Source: Cunninghamia lanceolata (lineage: Eukaryota; Streptophyta; Pinopsida; Cupressales; Cupressaceae). From it: a stretch of DNA of 64,000 bases. A model generated the notes under the pieces. That model worked only from the letters and a program-made list of their open reading frames with translations. It was not told the origin of the DNA and made no database searches. Both the position numbers and the translations under genes were made by a program. Every line of letters begins with the position of its first letter. Within the stretch, counting starts at the first letter, position 1. Below, in pieces: positions 58,625-64,000 of this stretch. Location of the stretch: contig BSBN01000297.1 in NCBI GenBank assembly GCA_027924645.1, positions 8,618,001-8,682,000 on the forward strand. The letters are read 5' to 3'.

Positions 58625-60194
58625 ATATTGGTACAGGTTCATTCTTGACTTCTGTTGCATCCCTCTTCACCCAGATCTTTCTCATTTCCCTCTAGGTTTC
58701 TGCTAGACAAACCTTGTTCTTTCCCTCGTCTTCCCTTTGCTATGTTTTCTTCTCTTCTGTAGGATAGTTCTTGTTGCTTCTGCAAAATTTTGGAACATGT
58801 CCAGGTCTATTGCAATTGTAACAAATAACATTCCTTTGTCCTTGGTTCCTTCCATTATTTGGATTGACCCTTGATCTGCATTGGTTGGCTATATGCCCAA
58901 ATCTAATGCAGGTAAATCACTTTCCATGAAAGGATTGAGTGTTTCTTTCATTGTTGGAACCATTCCTTGTCTGACTTCTACATTCATTTGCTCTATGACC
59001 AATTCTCTTGCAATTTAAACATTGATCAGAGAATGATAAAGCATTTTGATTCATTCTACTCCTACACTGAGTGGCTCTATGACCAAACTTACTGCAATCA
59101 AGACAATAACCATTGAAAGATGGGTACCTTTGAGCATTTGGTTGCCTGACTGGAGGTCTTCTTGATCTATTCCTTTGATCCTGAATCTATTTGCCTTTGT
59201 CCTTCTTGACCTCAAGATTCTTCTCTTGACTTGTTCTAGAACTTTCACCTTTCTCAAGTCTCATACCTTCTTTGTTGTCAGGATTATTCTCCATTGCCAT
59301 TAATCTGTCATAACTGGCAACACTCTCATTGAGTTTTTCTTGTTGAGATCATTCATGCTTCAGATCAGTTTTTAGATTCACAACTTCTTCAATCTTTATG
59401 CAGTCTTTGATTTTACCCTTCAGACACTCCTCAATTCTTTCTTTCTCTTCATTTGCCAATCTCAATTCTTCACTATTCTCTTCAAGACTTTGTTTGAGTT
59501 CCTTGATTTCCTTACTTAACTCTTTGGTGTAATCATTTACTTCTACTATATTTTCTTTTAAGTTCATGTTTTCTTCTTCAGGTTTCTCAATGTTTTCAAG
59601 AGCAATTTTGTGTCCTTCATTGTCAGTGGACTAAAATTTATCTTTAGATGATTTCACAGTATTACAGGTCTCAACTTCTGATTTAGATTCAACATTGGAA
59701 ATTAAACATAGATTTATTTGATCTATAGTAGCTCTATGTTCTTTCACATCACATTTTCCTTTATCACTGATGGTCTAAAATTTTCCTTGTGCTTCATCCT
59801 GCAGTTCCTTTTCTTTAGCCTCAATTTTTTCTTTACAAGGAGAACTAATTGAATCAGAGTACTTTTGAATGTTCTCATCAACCTTGACATTTGTACTTTC
59901 AACAATCTTTCCCAATCTATTGTTATAGCAATGGTAAGCTTTGTTCCAAGATGAATATCTAAGGAAAATGCCTTCATCATACTTAGCATCATCCTTTTCT
60001 ATTTCTTCCTTTCTTTTGATAAGGCATTTGCTTCCAAAGATTTTGAAGTATTTCATAGTGGGTATCATTCCATACCATAATTCAAAGGGAGTCTTTCCAT
60101 TACTGGCTTTTACCTGAACTCTGTTTTGTGTGTAGATATCAGTCTGAATTGCCTCTTTCCAAAATGCTTCTGATAGATTTACTTCCTCCATCAT
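58625..60194 (-). pseudogene. Element B: integrase C-terminus fused in frame to a coiled coil and four CCHC zinc knuckles
   Basis: One minus-strand frame starts in the integrase core end (LSEAFWKEAIQTDIYTQNRV, KTPFELWYG, 60170-60060) and passes the linker (IVESTNVKVDENIQ). It then enters a Lys/Glu-rich coiled coil (59640-59349, LKQSLEENSEELRLANEEKE) and four CCHC knuckles at 59064-59105, 58980-59021, 58878-58919 and 58782-58823. Knuckle 3 has a TGA in place of its first Cys; the others are complete. Stops are at about 59772, 59630, 59346, 59190 and 58710. Coiled coil plus several knuckles is what the Gag C-terminal half of SIRE-type copia elements looks like, so Gag sequence stands where RT should be. 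Confidence 0.8.
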
Positions 60195-60199
60195 TGTTT

Positions 60200-61300
60200 T
60201 TATAGCTTCTTGAATAGTCCTTGTTTCTTCCCTACGCCATGAGTCTCATAGAACATATTGAAGTTATTAGAATTAAACTCTTCTTCTTTGCCAAACCTCA
60301 AACACTTGATTTTCATATTCAACTCATTTTCAACCATTGTTTTGAAGGCTTTGAGTCCATCTAATGCTTCTAATTTTTCTTTGAGAAACCTAAGCCAAGT
60401 CATTCTAGAATAATCATCAATGAAGAACATAAAATACTTGTCATCATGGAAGCTTCGTATTCTTGTAGGACCACAAAGGTTTATATGGATCAATTCCGGT
60501 CGTTTAGTGGAAGATTTTTCTTCACCCTGTAGGTTTCTTCTGGGCTGCTTTTTATCTTGACATTTCTTGCAAATCATATTGTTAGAGTAATTAATCTTTG
60601 GTAGATCTTTTACAATTTGGGCTGAGCCTGACTTTACTAAATCATCAAGATTGATATGACATAGTCTTCTATGCCAAAGCCAACTTTCATTGGTCTGAGT
60701 TGTGGAGCCAAGAATGTCACCTTTTCTAAGATGATAAAGATTCCTTTTTGTCCTTTTTCCAACAACTATTACAGCTCCAGATTTCTCTTTAATTTCAAAG
60801 ATATCATCCTCAAATACAAGACTATATCCCTTTTTGCACAATTGTCTAACACTAAAGAGATTTTGTTTTAAATTCTTAACATAAAGAACATCATCAGTAA
60901 TTTGTCTGTTATCAAGTTTGATTGATCCTTTTCCACATATCTCAGCAGTGCAGTCATCTCCAAATCTAACTAGCCCTCCATCAAACTTCTCAAACTTTAT
61001 AAACTTACATTTATCACCATTCATGTGATTTGAACAACTGCTATCAATAATCCAATAGTTCTTTTCTTGAAACATAACTTCATTATTGGTACTTACCTCT
61101 AGATCATATCACCTTTGATTATTGACACTCTTTGTTTTAGTGAAGAAATAGTCATCATCTTCATCTTCTTCGACAACATAAGACATTCTGCTTTTATCTT
61201 TTTCATCATTTCTCAATTTTCTTTTTGAACATTCGAATGCATAGTGATAAGTTTCGCCACACCTAAAACAATTGTGAAGTTGCTCATCTTTTTGCTCCAT
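60200..61300 (-). pseudogene. Gag end, protease and integrase of element B
   Basis: The first ATG after the PBS is at 61300 and is followed almost at once by a CCHC knuckle (61229-61270, CFRCGETYHYAFEC), so the capsid part of gag is deleted. The acidic linker (VVEEDEDDDYFF) leads to the protease, whose D-S-G motif reads IDSSCSNHM (Gly to Ser). Integrase follows: LWHRRLCHINLDD, CKKCQDKKQ, and HINLCGPTRI where the core Asp is Asn. The SDxGGEF motif has decayed to FGKEEEFNS. The frame shifts by one near 60200 into the next entry. Confidence 0.9.
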
Positions 61301-61343
61301 CTTGGATCTACCTTGAGTTGTTAAACTCTTTACTGAGGAACTT

Positions 61344-61356
61344 GGATCTAATACCA
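61344..61356 (-). promoter_or_regulatory. Degenerate primer-binding site of element B
   Basis: On the minus strand it reads TGGTATTAGATCC, two bases after the LTR end CATTTCAACA. Confidence 0.75.
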
Positions 61357-61358
61357 AT

Positions 61359-62834
61359 TGTTGAAATGCACAAGACAACTGAGAGGGGGGGGGTGAATCA
61401 GTTGTCACAAAACTTAAACAATTTCTGCATCTTAAAACATCACCACTTATTTACTATTATTATGATTAGAACATGAAAACATAGAATCAATAATTCTAAC
61501 ACAACTGCAAGATCATACACAATAGACACCAAATTTTTACGTGGAAAACCCTGTAAAGGGAAAAACCACGATGGGCCCATTAACCCACAAGATTATTACG
61601 TAAATCACAATACCAAAAATTAGAGGTTCACTGCCCATAGCTCACTACTCAAAGAGGCTCACTACCAAGGGGTGGCTCATTTCTAAGGGGTTTGAACTGA
61701 GATGATAGCATCTACACCATGCCAAAGTTCATTTCCATTGAAGCACAAAATAATTCCTCTGCTCTACTTTGCCTTCTCACCCTTTCCCTTCTCTTCACAT
61801 TCTTGCACAAGGACATATTTTTCATGACTCAATTACAAGTATATATATCATTCATCAACTTTGGAATGTTCATCAAAGTCAGAATTACAACCACATTACA
61901 TTTATCAAGCATTGGGGCACTCTCCAATGATGATATTACAAACATATTAAATAGGTCTTGACTTAATACAAAATTATGCTAAGGAGAAGACACAAAATTA
62001 TAAGTAGATCACATTGCACCTTAGCAAGGGCCCAAATACAATCTTCTACGCCACTACACACTTCTACAATCTTCTATGAATCTCTGCAATTAGTGGAATC
62101 ATCCGAGTCGGCTAAGACTAGAGCTCGCACTATGTTATCTGGGAACAATCTTCAATTTCAATCTGAAATACTCCTCACGGACCAATGCAAAGGTAGGAAC
62201 ATGATCCGGAGACATCCACAAGCAAGCTATAGTCACCAGGAACATCCGTACAACATCTAACCACTCGAACCATGAGATTTATCCAACCAGAGCATAAGAA
62301 CTCAATTGTCATCAACTGTCACTAAAGAAAGATCGCTTGCGGACTGCCAAATCATGAACCATTGCAATTGTAGGTGCATATCATCATCCTAGACATCACT
62401 CTAGAACTGTAGACTAAAATACATAACTACAGAGGAATTCAGAGCAAAATACTTTTTCTCCTGGACACCAGTGAATGAACAGAAAAAGTAGGTTTTACTT
62501 TGGAAAACATAACTTCCTCAATTTTTCATACCAGAGGCTCAAACTTAGAATGTAGCATCTTTAGACATGCCTCTAAATATCTTTCAATCCACAGACCAAG
62601 ATATTCAAGCAATAAGAAATGCAGAGCAATCTTCTACACTATTTTTTTTAGCAACACTCTGTCTTCACTACAATTTACTGCAACTCACTATTTCTTCCGG
62701 AGGGGCAAATTTTCTCAATATCCTCAACATATAAAGCTTCTAAACAAATAAAAAAATAGGATATAGTTAACACCAATGACAACAAAGATATGTTGACATC
62801 AATGACATCACCGATTAGGCACATACTTGCAACA
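61359..62834 (-). repeat. Right (5') LTR of element B
   Basis: 1,476 bp, TGTTGCAAGTATGTGCC to CATTTCAACA on the minus strand. An inverted motif GTGGAAAACCC / GGGAAAAACCAC is at 61541-61569. The intact site for the A insertion is at about 62110-62115. Confidence 0.93.
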
Positions 62835-62839
62835 TCCCT

Positions 62840-64000
62840 ACCCCACCATACATGTGATTTGATAGATAGAAAGGATATTTGGTGACAATGGAGGTACACA
62901 CAGGACATCATTAAATAATCCTTTGTCCATGTCAATAGATCCTTTCCCACAAAGATGCATATATGTGTTGTTAGGCATCAGAATGTTTAGTGATGAACAA
63001 GTCTCAAATGAAGAGAACATACTTTGTGATGAAGCCATATGATGTGAAGCTCCTGAATCAATGATCCATCTCCCTGACTTAGAATTTGCAACTGCAAAAA
63101 GTGCTTGTCCCTTTTGTTTCCCTAACTTTGGATGAGAAGAAGATGATGAACCCTTTGATATATATATATTTGAAGGTAAATTGATGTTATTCTTTGTTAA
63201 AAGATGCTTCAACTCATCAATTTTTTTAAATAACATTGATGCTCATCATGCCCTAATTTCTTGCAATATGCACACATGGGATTCTCATTTTTAGATGATT
63301 CCCCTTTCGAGGAAGAAGATTTAGATTCTTTTTGTGGCTTATTCTTTTTCTTCTTTTGTTTCTGGTCAGGATTCCCTAATTCTTTCTGTACCTTAGGCTC
63401 ACTAGCTACCAATGCTTGTGATTTAGAAGACTTGATGAGACCCATTTGAATTAGTTTCACTTCCTCTTAGATTAGAAGATTTGAAAATGCATCAAAAGTA
63501 GGCTCAACATTTGTAACTTCCATAGAGACTCAAAATTGGTGTGAAATCTAGAAACAAATACTGAATACTCAGGACTAAGCTTCGATAACACATTTAGATT
63601 TAATTGTAAATCCTCCTTATTAATCTTTCAATCCTTTAGTTGTGTTCCTAGTTTCTTAATCTTGGAGATATAGTCTTGGATGCAGTTGAAACTTTTTGGA
63701 TCAAGATTCCAAATCATTATCAATCTGATAACCCATAAACTTATTAATTTTACCATACAAATTTTCAAGAGTCTCCTAAGCCTCCTTAGGTGTCTTGCAT
63801 GATTCAACATGAAATTGTAAATCAAAAGAGATAAATGAACACATGTACCCAAGAGATTTCTCACGATTGATCTCCCACATTGCTTTTGCACCAGCATCAG
63901 TAGGTTCAGGAATAGACTCTATTACATAGCCTGTGCAAACTTTTCCCATTAGATAATTCCATACTGATTATTTCCATGATGCATAATTATATGGAGTTAG
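62840..64000 (-). pseudogene. gag: Gag and protease of element C (5' part, runs off the edge)
   Basis: On the minus strand the frame enters from beyond 64000 with a UBN2-type gag (near 63990-63700: YASWK, IESIPEPTDAGAKAMWEI). Frameshifts lie around 63680-63500. It continues with a Lys/Ser-rich stretch and an intact CCHC knuckle at 63233-63274 (CAYCKKLGHDEHQC). The protease has an intact motif, RWIIDSGASHHMASS, at about 63060-63020, followed by GKGSIDMDKGLFNDVLCVP and NILSIYQIT. Element B cuts it at 62834; the rest of the protease lies at 48784-48766 and 47264 onward. Confidence 0.88.

Larger units (their letters stand above)
48785..62834 (-). mobile_element. Element B: chimeric copia retrotransposon, minus strand, carrying element A
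   Basis: The exact target duplication tccct (48780-48784 and 62835-62839) brackets the element. The right LTR is 61359-62834 (1,476 bp); the left LTR is 48785-49531 plus 56832-57534 (about 1,450 bp), split by element A. From right to left the interior has a degenerate PBS, a gag fragment starting at the zinc knuckle, protease, integrase, a coiled coil with four zinc knuckles, the C-terminal part of RNase H, and a PPT. RT is missing. Related in LTR ends and pol to element A, SIRE-like in character. Confidence 0.9.
45764..64000 (-). mobile_element. Element C: copia-like element split by a solo LTR and by element B; runs off the right edge
   Basis: On the minus strand gag and protease lie at 64000-62840. 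The protease end continues at 48784-48766 after element B is removed, and again at 47264 after the solo LTR is removed. A PPT and 3' LTR (46237-45764) close the element. Each removal leaves one copy of an exact 5-bp duplication and restores the protease-to-downstream reading, with a small indel at the B site. No integrase, RT or RNase H lies between the protease and the PPT. The 5' LTR is beyond the window. Confidence 0.75.

Overview
The window looks like intergenic DNA of a large, repeat-rich seed plant genome. A conifer or other gymnosperm is my best guess: there are long nested stacks of old LTR retrotransposons, AT-rich DNA and no recognisable host gene in 64 kb. I cannot fix the species. 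Almost every base can be assigned to an LTR element, and all coding regions are decayed (in-frame stops, frameshifts, lost catalytic residues). I found no tRNA, rRNA or CRISPR.

Layout. (1) 1-4280: a long pseudogene (X1, + strand) for an unrecognised, highly charged, coiled-coil protein, with an LTR-like tail carrying a TATA box. (2) 4281-13447: a minus-strand Ty3/gypsy element (H) with gag, protease, RT, RNase H and integrase remains, a PBS and one 4.46-kb 5' LTR; its 3' LTR is missing. (3) 13448-30588: a large non-coding minus-strand element (G; LTRs about 4 kb, internal region about 2.8 kb). Nested in it are a + strand Ty1/copia element (E, 18511-23754), two solo LTRs (24674-25718 and 28595-29711) and a 130-bp foldback insertion. 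(4) 30589-45763: a second copy of the unknown family (X2), split by the non-autonomous minus-strand element J (32445-38473, target duplication CTTTA) and the + strand copia F (38879-44428, GTGCT). (5) 45764-64000: a minus-strand copia-like element C (3' LTR 45764-46237, gag/protease at 62840-64000). It is split by a J-related solo LTR (47270-48765, GAACT) and by the minus-strand copia B (48785-62834, TCCCT). B in turn carries the + strand copia A (49532-56826, CGCAC) inside its left LTR.

The nesting order comes from exact or near-exact 5-bp target duplications, so relative ages are well supported: X2 is older than G, J and F; G is older than E and the two solo LTRs; C is older than B, which is older than A. 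The most interesting content is the X family (two diverged copies, no polymerase seen, promoter-bearing LTR-like tail), element J with its single acidic ORF, and element B, where the integrase C-terminus reads in frame into a coiled coil with four CCHC zinc knuckles. A 26-nt hairpin motif also recurs nine times in the LTRs of J and its relative.
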